Shown here one piece after another: positions 1 through 8,202 of a stretch of 64,000 bases of DNA. Below the pieces are notes generated by a model. The model made no database searches and had not been told where the DNA came from. It worked only from the letters and a program-made list of their open reading frames with translations. This DNA comes from Marinirhabdus sp050859505. Its GTDB lineage: Bacteria; Bacteroidota; Bacteroidia; Flavobacteriales; Flavobacteriaceae. Location: positions 310,001-374,000 of the forward strand of contig NZ_CP193934.1 of NCBI RefSeq assembly GCF_050859505.1. The letters run 5' to 3'. A program made the position numbers and the translations under genes. Each line of letters begins with the position of its first letter. Within the stretch, counting starts at the first letter, position 1.

Positions 1-1650
1 AATAGCTAACACTAATAGTAAAGCAGGCACCCATTTCCTTTTGTATAAAAATTGAAGTGATTTCCCATAACGTTCTACAGTAGCATTAAATCCGCGGTTA
101 AACAGTTTGTAAAAACGCTTTAACGGCCCTTTCCCTTTTAACTCTTCATCTTCTTTGTGTGGTTTTAATAATAAAGCACACAATGCAGGACTTAAGGTTA
201 ATGCGTTTACTGCGGAAATGAGAATGGCGATAATTAAGGTAACACCAAATTGCTCATAAAACACCCCTGTTGGTCCAGATATAAAAGTCACTGGAATAAA
301 TACAGCTGCCATAACCAAAGTAATGGAAATAATAGCTCCAGATATTTCGTTCATGGCTGTTATCGTAGCATTTTTAGGATTCTTTTCACCTTCATCCAAT
401 TTGGCATGAACTGCTTCTACAACCACAATAGCATCATCTACCACAATTCCTATGGCGAGTACTAATGCGAATAGCGTTAGAAGGTTAATAGAGTATCCAA
501 AAACATTCAGGAAAAAGAAGGTCCCAATTATAGAAACCGGAACTGCAATTGCCGGAATTAGTGTGGAACGTAAATCCTGTAAGAAAAGAAACACCACTAA
601 GAATACCAATACAAAGGCTTCTAGCAACGTACTAATTACTTTTTCTATGGATGCATTTAAAAACAAACTTGTATCATAAGGGACAAAAATATCTAACCCC
701 TCTGGAAGGTCTTTTTTAACCGATTCTAAGGTTGTTTTAATATTTTCAATGATTTCTTGTGCATTAGATCCTTTTGTTTGGAAAATACCCATAAATACGG
801 CTGGATTACCTTTACTCATAGCATTAGCTGCATAAGACTGTGCATCTAACTCTATAGTAGCGACATCGTTTAAACGAAGAAATTCTCCATTACCTAATGC
901 TTTAATTACAATATCTGCATACTGTTTTTCTTCTTTAAAACGACCACTGTATGTTAAGGTATAAGAGAATGCTTCTCCATTATTCTGACCTAAAGATCCA
1001 GCAGCTGCTTCTAAGTTTTGCTCCTGCAGTGCTGCCGTTATGTCTGAAGGTATTAAACCATAAGCAGCTAGTTTTTCTGGTTTCAACCAAATACGCATTG
1101 CATAATCTTGTTGGGAGAATACGCTAACATCTCCCACACCACTAATACGTTGCATGGAGGGAATTACATTAATTTTTAAGTAATTCTGTATAAATGTAGC
1201 GTCATAATCTTCACTTTCAGAATACATAGATATAAACATTAAAGCACTAGTTTCCTGCTTTTGCGTAGTTACACCTGTTTGAAGCACCTCTTGAGGTAAT
1301 AAAGAATTTGCTCTCGACACACGGTTTTGAACGTTAACGGCCGCAATATCTGCATCCATTTCCTGATCAAAATAAACGGTGATTTCTGCTGTTCCGGTAT
1401 TAGATGCTGTAGAAGTAATATACGTCATTCCCTCTACCCCGTTAATTTGCTCTTCAATAGGAACAATTACACTTTCTAATACAGTTTCTGCATTGGCTCC
1501 TGGGTAGGATGCTACCACTTTAATGGTGGGTGGTGCAATATCCGGGTATTCTTCTATGGGTAAACTAGTAATACTAATGACACCTAGTATCACTATGATA
1601 ATAGAGATTACTGTTGAAAGAACGGGTCTTTCAATAAATGTTTTTAACAT
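1..1650 (-). CDS. RND efflux pump inner-membrane permease, N-terminal part (cut by window edge)
   Basis: This is the first 550 codons of an AcrB/MexB-type (HAE1) drug/proton antiporter; the rest lies beyond base 1. The protein starts MLKTFIERPVLSTVISI, a typical first membrane helix, followed by porter-domain sequence with the family phrase SYPGANAETV and then a block of membrane helices from about residue 330. The two acidic residues of helix 4 in the phrase GIVVDDAIVVVE fall at 405-406, almost the same numbers as the proton-relay aspartates 407-408 of E. coli AcrB. It follows its adaptor gene by about 20 bases and shares the operon of the GbsR-type regulator. It should export hydrophobic or amphipathic compounds together with the adaptor and an outer-membrane TolC protein, which is not in view. 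Family certain; substrate unknown. Confidence 0.95.
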   Translation of the reverse strand, partial: MLKTFIERPVLSTVISIIIVILGVISITSLPIEEYPDIAPPTIKVVASYPGANAETVLESVIVPIEEQINGVEGMTYITSTASNTGTAEITVYFDQEMDADIAAVNVQNRVSRANSLLPQEVLQTGVTTQKQETSALMFISMYSESEDYDATFIQNYLKINVIPSMQRISGVGDVSVFSQQDYAMRIWLKPEKLAAYGLIPSDITAALQEQNLEAAAGSLGQNNGEAFSYTLTYSGRFKEEKQYADIVIKALGNGEFLRLNDVATIELDAQSYAANAMSKGNPAVFMGIFQTKGSNAQEIIENIKTTLESVKKDLPEGLDIFVPYDTSLFLNASIEKVISTLLEAFVLVFLVVFLFLQDLRSTLIPAIAVPVSIIGTFFFLNVFGYSINLLTLFALVLAIGIVVDDAIVVVEAVHAKLDEGEKNPKNATITAMNEISGAIISITLVMAAVFIPVTFISGPTGVFYEQFGVTLIIAILISAVNALTLSPALCALLLKPHKEDEELKGKGPLKRFYKLFNRGFNATVERYGKSLQFLYKRKWVPALLLVLAI

Positions 1651-1669
1651 GGAATTTTTTTTCTGGTGA

Positions 1670-2803
1670 TTAGTTTTTAAATAACGTAGCTATTGGTTTA
1701 ATAGCTTCATCAAAAGAGGTTTCTTGAGGTGTGATTGTCATTCCATTTTTTAATTTACCAACACCAGACACTACAATTGTATCTTTTTCATCTACTCCAG
1801 ATGCTACAACATATAAATTGTCTACGGTTGATTTCACTTTTATAATGGAAGTTGAAACTGTATTATTCTCCCCTAACGTATACAACATAACATTTCCCTG
1901 TTGCTCAAAAGTTGCTCCCTGAGGAATAATAACAGCATTTTCATATACGGTTGGAATTTGTATTGTACCACTATTACCATTGGTTAATAACTGGTTGGGA
2001 TTCTTAAATATAGCGCGCAAACTTACAGTTCCGGTATTCTGATTAATCTGTCCAGAACTTGTTTGTATTTTTCCTTTTTCAGCATACGTACTTCCATTAG
2101 CCAACACTAAGCTCACCTCAGAAAAATTAGCTAACTTTTCTTCTAAGGTATTCCCCTCAGCATTTTGTAAAAAGTCTAAATATTGCTTTTCGTTTAAACT
2201 AAAAAACGCAAATACTTCACTAATATCACTTACTGTAGTTAGTGGATTAGGATCACTAGGACTAACCAATGAACCTTCCCTATATTTAATAGTACCCACA
2301 TACCCATCTACCGGACTTTTAATCGTTCCATAGCTGATGGTAGCCGAAACACCACTATAAGCAGCTTTTGCTTGTGCCAAATTAGCCTTAGCAGTTTCTA
2401 ATTGTACAGGACTAATAATATTTTTTTCTACTAACGGAATTAATTTATCTACCTCTACTTGTGCTACATTAACACGTGCTTTTGCCGCACCAGCGTCTTG
2501 ATTTAAAGACTGTGTTTCTAATTTAAATAACACTTGCCCTTTACGTACTTTCTGACCTTCGTCTACTAACACTTCTTGAATATATCCAGAAACCTTTGCC
2601 CTTACATCACTATTTATCACTCCTTCTAAATTTGTTGGGTATTCTTCATATCCAGTTACCGTTTTGTTTTGTATTTGTGTAACCGGAAAAGCTGCGGGTG
2701 GAGCCTGCTGTGCAGCTGCAGTATTTTCTTCTTTAGTACCACAACTGGCAGCAACTAAAAAAACACTTACTCCTAACGCCATTACTATTTTTTTATATCT
2801 CAT
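1670..2803 (-). CDS. RND efflux periplasmic adaptor (membrane fusion protein), lipoprotein
   Basis: HlyD/AcrA-type adaptor that would bridge the inner-membrane RND pump and an outer-membrane channel. I place the start at the ATG giving MRYKKIVMALG, because this yields a lipoprotein signal ending VAASC and leaves 10 bases after the regulator gene; an upstream ATG at 2833 would overlap that gene. The 377 residues show the usual order: a lipoyl half-motif (VSGYIQEVLVDEGQKVRKGQ), a helical hairpin, the second lipoyl half (SPVDGYVGTIKYREGSLV), then beta-barrel and membrane-proximal domains. Middle gene of the order regulator-adaptor-pump. Confident in family; substrate not predictable. Confidence 0.93.
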   Translation of the reverse strand: MRYKKIVMALGVSVFLVAASCGTKEENTAAAQQAPPAAFPVTQIQNKTVTGYEEYPTNLEGVINSDVRAKVSGYIQEVLVDEGQKVRKGQVLFKLETQSLNQDAGAAKARVNVAQVEVDKLIPLVEKNIISPVQLETAKANLAQAKAAYSGVSATISYGTIKSPVDGYVGTIKYREGSLVSPSDPNPLTTVSDISEVFAFFSLNEKQYLDFLQNAEGNTLEEKLANFSEVSLVLANGSTYAEKGKIQTSSGQINQNTGTVSLRAIFKNPNQLLTNGNSGTIQIPTVYENAVIIPQGATFEQQGNVMLYTLGENNTVSTSIIKVKSTVDNLYVVASGVDEKDTIVVSGVGKLKNGMTITPQETSFDEAIKPIATLFKN

Positions 2804-2813
2804 TTTTCTTAGT

Positions 2814-3317
2814 TTAAAGATCGAACTGATCATCAGTTAATTTTGTTCTTAGTACGTCTATGGAGGCAGATGCTCCATCTATAAATTTTATATAATCATC
2901 ATGAAAATTTAAATCGAATTTTTCTTCTTCATTTTCAATTTTTTGAAGGTTTTGGATTTCTTTATACTTTTTAATTTCAAGGTGGATTTCACGTTCTTTT
3001 TGCCAATGGCTAATCATGTTATCAATGTGTTGAACAACCATATCTTTATTAATAACAAAATATTTTTTGCGATCACCTGTTTTGGTGAAATACACAATTT
3101 TCTCTAAGTCTTGTAAATGATTAAGATGAGTGGAAACAGTACTCTTGCTGGCACAAAGAATTTTAACCATACTTTCAAAAGTGGTTCCCTGTTTGCCTGT
3201 AAGAATTATGTAAGATAAAATACGGGCTGCAACTGGCGCTAATTGTTCTCTATTTTCCAAATGCACACCTAGTTTTTCAACTAAGGCCATTTTTTCTTTG
3301 CATATTTTTTCTTTCAT
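2814..3317 (-). CDS. GbsR/MarR-like winged-helix transcriptional regulator
   Basis: A 167-residue predicted DNA-binding protein. Residues 28-100 carry a winged helix: the segment ILSYIILTGKQGTTFESMVK is followed by a recognition-helix-like SKSTVSTHLNHL and a basic wing (KTGDRKKYF). The second half is charged and helical, as in dimerising GbsR relatives. It is the first gene of a three-gene efflux operon and so probably represses it in response to a pump substrate or related compound. An inverted repeat touching the putative promoter (3390-3413) is a plausible autoregulatory operator. In Bacteroidota such regulators commonly precede RND adaptor-pump pairs. Family call good; ligand unknown. Confidence 0.85.
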   Translation of the reverse strand: MKEKICKEKMALVEKLGVHLENREQLAPVAARILSYIILTGKQGTTFESMVKILCASKSTVSTHLNHLQDLEKIVYFTKTGDRKKYFVINKDMVVQHIDNMISHWQKEREIHLEIKKYKEIQNLQKIENEEEKFDLNFHDDYIKFIDGASASIDVLRTKLTDDQFDL

Positions 3318-3378
3318 TTCTTGATTTTTAATCCCCTGTTATGAAAAAAGGAGTATTCATTTACAGTTTAATTTGATG

Positions 3379-3413
3379 CAAATATATAATTAGTTCTGAA
3401 ACAACCGAACTAA
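3379..3413 (-). promoter_or_regulatory. Promoter -7 box and inverted-repeat operator of the GbsR-adaptor-RND operon
   Basis: On the minus strand a TATATTTG box (3379-3386) fits the Bacteroidota -7 consensus TAnnTTTG, about 60 bases before the regulator start. Immediately upstream is a perfect inverted repeat, TTAGTTC, ten bases, GAACTAA (3390-3413). It would cover the -33 region, the right place for a repressor site. That the regulator binds here is inference. Confidence 0.55.
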
Positions 3414-3682
3414 ACGAAGTTAAAAGGCTGTTAAATCAAATACATGATCTGTTGTATACATAAACGAAAATGTAAAGAGCTGTTCAAAATTGATGTTTAC
3501 CCATATTTTTTGATGAACCTAACCGTCTTGAATCCATTGGTACGTTCAGGCCGTTTTAAGAGAAGAATACCCTTCAGGGAGGATACTGAGTATATCCAAA
3601 AGTAGGCATACATATTATCACTCCTGGTTGGAATGTAGCAGGAGTCTGTTCGTAGAATGGGTGAAAGAACGAGTGTATTTAA
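3414..3682. other. Spacer without recognised gene
   Basis: This stretch separates the efflux operon from the next minus-strand gene. A 63-codon open frame lies in it at 3497-3688 but has no recognisable motif, no start context and runs into a terminator hairpin, so I do not call it a gene. No RNA motif was recognised. Confidence 0.5.
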
Positions 3683-3720
3683 AACCAAAAAAAACCACCA
3701 CGGTTAACGTTAGCGGTTTT
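3683..3720 (-). terminator. Rho-independent terminator after the 211-residue membrane protein
   Basis: Read on the minus strand, AAAACCGC pairs with GTGGTTTT (one G-U pair) across a 14-base loop and is followed by a run of eight T. It starts about 20 bases after the stop of the gene ending at 3742. Confidence 0.7.
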
Positions 3721-3741
3721 AGTTTCATAAACGTATTAGCT

Positions 3742-4377
3742 TTACAACAATGAAGTACAAATATGTTCTGTAATCATATACCCTGTAATAGCATTTAACG
3801 TTTTACCATTATTAGGGTGTATGCCTGGATGTGTGAATAATTCCAGATTCTTTTTTCCTTGTTTGTAATACCATATTTTCGGACTACCGTCTCTATCAAA
3901 GAAAAAATCCTCACGACACTCCGCCTCCACCTTCTTAAATTTTGTAAGTAAAACTGGATCAATCGGTTTGGCGTTGGTTTCTTCACAATGAATCTTTACA
4001 AATTTAGTTTCGTCCCAGATCATGCATTTTTTTCGGGTTGCATCATAGATGAAAAAAGCCACTACTAGGAAAAGAACCAATAAAGCATATTGATATCTTT
4101 TAGTATTAATCGTTTTGGTATTCTTACTCTCTAAATAGCTTTTATAATCTTCAAAATCAAGATATAGCGCTAAGTGATCTTTCGCAGTATTTGAAATATT
4201 AAAAGATTCTTTGTTTTCCCATTTCCTGTAATAACCCCGAATCGCATCTGCGGACGTTGGCTGTTTGCATTTTAATTCCAGTGCATCATAGATATGAGTT
4301 GCCAATCCTAAAGCGGAGCTTGATGTACTATTCTTTTTTGCTTTATTGAATGCATCTGTAAGCAACTGTTCTCGCAT
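3742..4377 (-). CDS. Single-pass membrane protein with HTH-like cytoplasmic N-terminal half, function unknown
   Basis: 211 residues with one clear membrane helix at about 97-111 (YALLVLFLVVAFFIYDA). The first 95 residues are soluble and probably cytoplasmic. The segment from about 39 to 82, including SADAIRGYYRKWE and DHLALYLDFEDYKSYL, resembles a helical, HTH-like module at the N-terminus of many Bacteroidota signalling proteins (pattern 'stress-sensing helix ... LA.YLGF.dw..F'); this similarity is from memory. The C-terminal 95 residues would be periplasmic and carry three cysteines. The gene diverges from the lipoprotein/kinase/regulator genes across a spacer rich in inverted repeats. A one-component membrane regulator is possible but unproven. 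Confidence 0.8.
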   Translation of the reverse strand: MREQLLTDAFNKAKKNSTSSSALGLATHIYDALELKCKQPTSADAIRGYYRKWENKESFNISNTAKDHLALYLDFEDYKSYLESKNTKTINTKRYQYALLVLFLVVAFFIYDATRKKCMIWDETKFVKIHCEETNAKPIDPVLLTKFKKVEAECREDFFFDRDGSPKIWYYKQGKKNLELFTHPGIHPNNGKTLNAITGYMITEHICTSLL

Positions 4378-4754
4378 GTGGATCTAAATTTTTGGTCGTT
4401 GAAAATTACAAATTCTAATTGGAAATCTATTGTGGTTTTCCTTCCCAATAGCTTTCCAAATTCTTTCCAACTACTTCTCAGGTCATTTCCGACCTAACTT
4501 CTTTTATTTGCTCTTGTATTGTTGATCGCCCAAGCGTAATAGGGTTTACGATTATTTCAACAATATATATTGGAGTCGCAAAGTAATGTGATAGGACCTT
4601 TTGAGAAGTAAGCTGACACACGGTACTTCTGCGCTCCAAACTTCTCAACCGAAGAGCTTGCTCTTCCCTTTAATGTATGGCTTCTGGCCTATTCTCTAAA
4701 ACTGAGCGAAGTCTCGGAGGGCCATACTTATGTTTAATTTTAAATTCAAATCAA
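4378..4754. other. Divergent intergenic region rich in inverted repeats
   Basis: This 377-base spacer between two divergent transcription units holds no gene. It contains the long inverted repeat at 4419-4459, a second one at 4480-4495 (AGGTC, six bases, GACCT), a third with nine-base arms (4602-4610 and 4640-4648), and a tight hairpin at 4651-4666. The last part (about 4640-4735) includes sequence of a dispersed type, with phrases such as ACTGAGCGAAGTCTCGGAGG that recur in similar form elsewhere in the window. No confident -7/-33 promoter pair was found. Confidence 0.6.
4419..4470. promoter_or_regulatory. Long inverted repeat, candidate operator or hairpin
   Basis: TTGGAAAtCTATTG (4419-4432) is mirrored by CAATAGcTTTCCAA (4446-4459): 14-base arms with one mismatch around a 13-base centre. 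An extra copy of the half-site TTTCCAA follows at 4464-4470. It sits 40-90 bases from the start of the HTH-like membrane protein, in the spacer shared with the kinase operon. Binding partner unknown. Confidence 0.5.
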
Positions 4755-4925
4755 ATGAAAAAGGTATCATATATCATACTTTCTTGTATGCTAGGTGCAC
4801 TCATATTTTCGTGTACACCAGAAAGTAAAATTAATGCCGCTAATGAAGTAGCGTGTTGCGATGGAAATGGGCACATTCCTCCTCCGCCGCCGCCGCCTCC
4901 ACCGCCACCTAACGGCGGTGATTAA
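4755..4925 (+). CDS. Small lipoprotein ending in an 11-proline run, function unknown
   Basis: 56 residues. The start at 4755 (MKKVSYIILSCMLGALIFSC) gives a clear lipoprotein signal with Cys20; longer in-frame starts would only add repeat-derived sequence. The mature part is about 36 residues, has a CC pair at 34-35, and ends with Ile, eleven consecutive prolines (42-52) and Asn-Gly-Gly-Asp. Translating such a run normally depends on EF-P. The gene is 30 bases before the TPR histidine kinase and probably co-transcribed with it. A role as an envelope sensor or partner of the kinase is only inference. The proline tract uses CCG/CCT/CCA codons and looks prone to length change. Confidence 0.75.
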   Translation: MKKVSYIILSCMLGALIFSCTPESKINAANEVACCDGNGHIPPPPPPPPPPPNGGD

Positions 4926-4955
4926 TATCTAAGATTAAGTTCTTACTTTAGAGGA

Positions 4956-6623
4956 ATGAAAAAAATCAAATTTTCATTCCTCTTTTTTTCATGGCTTTTG
5001 GGCTGTATCCTAGTTATGGCAAGACCTCAACCCATAATTCCACAACAGACCGTAGACAGTACCACCTATTATTATAATAAAATTATTAATCCAAAAACAC
5101 CTGAAGATTTACCTAAAGGGTATGCTTATTTTAAGAGACAGAAAGAAGAACTACTTTCAAAACAGGATACTTTACGCGCCATTTATGCACTACGAATGCT
5201 TGCCATGTCCGAATTTGAGATGGGTCGCATCTATGCCAGCGAGAATTCAGCTATAGATGCTCTAGCGCTTTTAGATGAAACCTCTAACGAGATTAAAATA
5301 GCTGCAGATGCCGAAATAGGTATGTACAATCATCTAGGTATGATTTACAATATCACAGACCAACCACGCAAAGCAGTCAAAACATATACAATCGCCTTAA
5401 AAAAAACCAACCAATTGGGAGACAGTATTACTTTGCTTAATAATATGGCTAATTCATATAAAGAACTTGAACAATATGAAAAGGCTATTTCAATATTAGA
5501 ATGGGTTTACGTAAAAAGCGCTGGTCAAAAAAATAAAATTAAAGCAGCTAGAGCCTTGGATAACTTAGGAAATACACAGGCTAAAGCAGGATATGCCCAA
5601 GGACTTACCAATATGCTAGAAGCCTTGGAACTTAGAAAGGAAGCTATGGATAATAGCGAATTATTTGTCAGTTTTAAGCACCTTAGTGAGTATTATAAAA
5701 AAGTAAATGATTCTGCCTCTGCTCGCTTCTATGCGACCTTAGGAAAAGAAGCCGCGAATCAGGTTAGTGTGGCTTATAAAAAAGAAGCACTTGCGCACTA
5801 TTTAGGGTTAAGCGATAATCAAGATATCTTAGAATACGTGCGAATAATCGATAGCACTTCTAGTGCAACATTACAACAAGACAAAAAATTTGCAAGTATA
5901 GAATATGATTTTACAAAAGAGAAAGAGCGTACTCAAGCCGCAGAAATTGCTGAAGAAAAAGAACGTCAACAAAAAAGTATCTTTCAATTGCTTGGGCTTT
6001 GCATCGGTTTACTTACGATAGGTTTGTATTTCGTATTAAAATTTCGCCATAAAAAAGAGAAAATTGAGCAGTTATACCAGACAGAATCACGAATTTCAAA
6101 AAAAGTCCACGATGAAGTAGCTAACGATCTCTATAAAATTATGGCTAAAATTCAGACCTCCCAAAACAAGGGTGAGGCGCTACTAGATGATTTGGAGTCT
6201 GTATATCAAAAAACCAGAGATATTTCAAAAGAATCTAGCCTCATTCAAATGGATGAAGATTTTGGCAGTGTAATACGGGGGTTGTTACTGAATTATCAAA
6301 GTGACCATGTAAATGTAATCACCAAAAACCTAGCTAATATAAACTGGGATTCTATAAGCGAATTAAAAAAAATAACACTCTATAGAGTACTGCAGGAATT
6401 AATGACCAATATGCGAAAGCACAGCAAGGCAACAGTAGTCGTAATCTCTGCGAATCAATCGGGTAAAAAACTGGATTTCATCTATACCGACAATGGGATT
6501 GGAAGTGAATTAAAAAGAGGCAACGGACTCCTAAATACGGAAAACCGTATTCGGTCTGTAAACGGAACTATTATATTTGACTCCACTAGTAACAAAGGAT
6601 TCACAGCTAAAATAAGTCTATAA
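4956..6623 (+). CDS. TPR-containing membrane sensor histidine kinase (NarL/DesK-like)
   Basis: 555 residues: a signal peptide (1-22), a helical region with tetratricopeptide-like repeats (about 70-300) that should be periplasmic, a coiled segment, one membrane helix (about 343-362, ending FVLKFRHKKEK), then the kinase. The dimerisation helix contains HDEVANDLY with the probable phosphorylated His385. The ATPase domain has an N-box (ELMTNMRKHSK, Asn485), a G1 box (TDNGIG, Asp512) and GNGLLNTENRI as the second glycine box. This is the HisKA_3 type usually paired with LuxR-like regulators, and the next gene begins two bases after its stop. The TPR region suggests sensing by protein-protein contact; the signal is unknown. 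Confidence 0.9.
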   Translation: MKKIKFSFLFFSWLLGCILVMARPQPIIPQQTVDSTTYYYNKIINPKTPEDLPKGYAYFKRQKEELLSKQDTLRAIYALRMLAMSEFEMGRIYASENSAIDALALLDETSNEIKIAADAEIGMYNHLGMIYNITDQPRKAVKTYTIALKKTNQLGDSITLLNNMANSYKELEQYEKAISILEWVYVKSAGQKNKIKAARALDNLGNTQAKAGYAQGLTNMLEALELRKEAMDNSELFVSFKHLSEYYKKVNDSASARFYATLGKEAANQVSVAYKKEALAHYLGLSDNQDILEYVRIIDSTSSATLQQDKKFASIEYDFTKEKERTQAAEIAEEKERQQKSIFQLLGLCIGLLTIGLYFVLKFRHKKEKIEQLYQTESRISKKVHDEVANDLYKIMAKIQTSQNKGEALLDDLESVYQKTRDISKESSLIQMDEDFGSVIRGLLLNYQSDHVNVITKNLANINWDSISELKKITLYRVLQELMTNMRKHSKATVVVISANQSGKKLDFIYTDNGIGSELKRGNGLLNTENRIRSVNGTIIFDSTSNKGFTAKISL

Positions 6624-6624
6624 T

Positions 6625-7290
6625 ATGTTTACAAAAGTGTTGGTCTCGGACGATTTAGGCAGTATTAATTCTGGGGTGTTTAGTATTCTTAAGGGAATGG
6701 ACGTTAAAGAAATCATCCAAGTACAGTATTGCGATGATGCCTATCTGAAAATAAAGAGCGCCACACTGCACAAAGCACCCATAGAATTATTGATCACAGA
6801 CCTGTCCTTCGTGCCGGATCACCGCCAGCAAAATTTCAATTCAGGAGAAGAGTTGGTAGCCATTCTAAAAAAAGAACATCCCGAACTTAAAATACTCGTG
6901 TATTCTGTGGAAGATCGCACCCAACTCATTAAAAGGCTCCTCAACGATTTAAAAGTTGATGGGTATGTGAGCAAAGGAAGAAATGGTCTCACTGAATTAA
7001 GGAAAGCTATCACTACTATTGCAAAAGATAGTATATACCTTTCACCACAGTTAAGCCAACTCCTAAACCAAAAAGAGCGTTTAGAAATTGATGATTTCGA
7101 TATAGAATTGATGCGCTTATTATCTCTTGGGAAATCGCAAGAAGAAATCAGTGCCAATTTTAAACAAAGTAATATTTCCCCTAGCAGCTTGAGTACCATT
7201 GAAAAACGATTAAACAGACTACGTATTCAATTCAAGGCCAACAATGCGATTCATTTAGTGAGTATTGTAAAGGATTTGGGGTTGATATAG
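6625..7290 (+). CDS. Response regulator with LuxR-like C-terminal domain
   Basis: 221 residues. The receiver domain (1-135) has the acidic pair Asp9-Asp10, the phospho-acceptor Asp59 (LLITDLSF), Ser94 and Lys117 (YVSKG). The C-terminal domain (about 150-221) begins FDIELMRLLSLGKSQEEISANF and ends with SSLSTIEKRLNRLRIQF. This has LuxR/NarL layout, but the usual 'LTxRExEVLxL' opening is replaced and an insertion separates the two HTH helices. It is translationally linked to the kinase and surely its partner. Its targets may include the polyproline lipoprotein or the secreted protein downstream, which is inference. Confidence 0.9.
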   Translation: MFTKVLVSDDLGSINSGVFSILKGMDVKEIIQVQYCDDAYLKIKSATLHKAPIELLITDLSFVPDHRQQNFNSGEELVAILKKEHPELKILVYSVEDRTQLIKRLLNDLKVDGYVSKGRNGLTELRKAITTIAKDSIYLSPQLSQLLNQKERLEIDDFDIELMRLLSLGKSQEEISANFKQSNISPSSLSTIEKRLNRLRIQFKANNAIHLVSIVKDLGLI

Positions 7291-7382
7291 TCTGTATACG
7301 GATACCCGTAATAAACTTCCATAAAATAAAATTAATCTTGTCATGTTTTTTAGCCAAACGGCTTTCATATTGGGGAGCATAG

Positions 7383-7413
7383 AAAAGACACTGTAACAGG
7401 TGTCTTTTTTTTT
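7383..7413 (+). terminator. Terminator of the kinase/regulator operon
   Basis: AAAGACACTG and CAGGTGTCTTT form a hairpin with one bulged base and a three-base loop, followed by nine T. It lies about 90 bases after the response-regulator stop and before the next gene, which therefore has its own promoter or depends on read-through. Confidence 0.8.
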
Positions 7414-7485
7414 GCAGGTTACGGGTTACCGTAAAGAATACCAAAAAACGATTTGTAGGTTTGGATAACTAAAATCAACTCCCAC

Positions 7486-8202
7486 ATGAAAAAAACAATA
7501 CTCATTGTTCTACTTTCAATTTTACTTATTCCAAAATTGCAAGCGCAAGATGACGGTTTACTTGGTGCTGCAGTAGGATTAGCAGCAATTGGAAGTGCTA
7601 TTATTGCTATTGATCAAATGAAAGAGCAGGCCGAGTTAGAAGCGACAGAATGGTTACTCAACAACAGGCCAGAAATGTCGAGTTTTTCCCTTAAAACATT
7701 AGATTTTGATGGGAAAAAAGCAAAAGACATGTCTTCTGTTACTGTAATTACCTATAAAATACAGGAATTTCAACTTCGAGATAAACCAGAACTAGATGGC
7801 AAAAAACATGTGCTATTCGGATTCACAAGTTACGGATGGGCAAACGAAATGGGAGTTGACTTAAGCCGCGTACGATGGCACATGATAGATGCAGATGAAT
7901 GGATGAATATGATGGTAGCCTATGTAAAAACTGCCTCAAACGAAAGAGAAGATAGTAAAATTAAACAGAATTTAAAAACGGGAAAAATTGTAAATAAAGG
8001 AATTAAAGAAAGCTTTGACTACACCATCCCTTTTTACCGATTGGATGGGGATATGTATGCCGTTCGTGACTACAACGATATGATGAAATTGATATATAAC
8101 GAGCGCTCACTGGGCATATACCTGAAGGAAACATCAAACCTAGTTCAAATTGGCCGGGGTGATATTATAAAAATTCATGACTTTTTTAATGAGGATGATT
8201 AA
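7486..8202 (+). CDS. Secreted protein of unknown function
   Basis: 238 residues with an N-terminal signal peptide ending KLQAQ (about residue 21), then a Gly/Ala-rich hydrophobic stretch (GLLGAAVGLAAIGSAIIAI, 25-43) that could be a membrane or lipid-associated helix. The rest is a mixed alpha/beta domain with a WANEMGVDLSRVRWHMIDADEW segment split by polar residues; no catalytic motif was recognised. It lies just after the kinase/regulator operon but beyond that operon's terminator. I do not recognise the family. A periplasmic or outer-membrane-associated location is likely. Confidence 0.8.
   Translation: MKKTILIVLLSILLIPKLQAQDDGLLGAAVGLAAIGSAIIAIDQMKEQAELEATEWLLNNRPEMSSFSLKTLDFDGKKAKDMSSVTVITYKIQEFQLRDKPELDGKKHVLFGFTSYGWANEMGVDLSRVRWHMIDADEWMNMMVAYVKTASNEREDSKIKQNLKTGKIVNKGIKESFDYTIPFYRLDGDMYAVRDYNDMMKLIYNERSLGIYLKETSNLVQIGRGDIIKIHDFFNEDD

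Noticed and set aside
3497..3688. 63-codon open frame in the spacer after the efflux regulator
   Set aside because: No motif, composition unlike neighbours and overlap with a terminator; likely non-coding.
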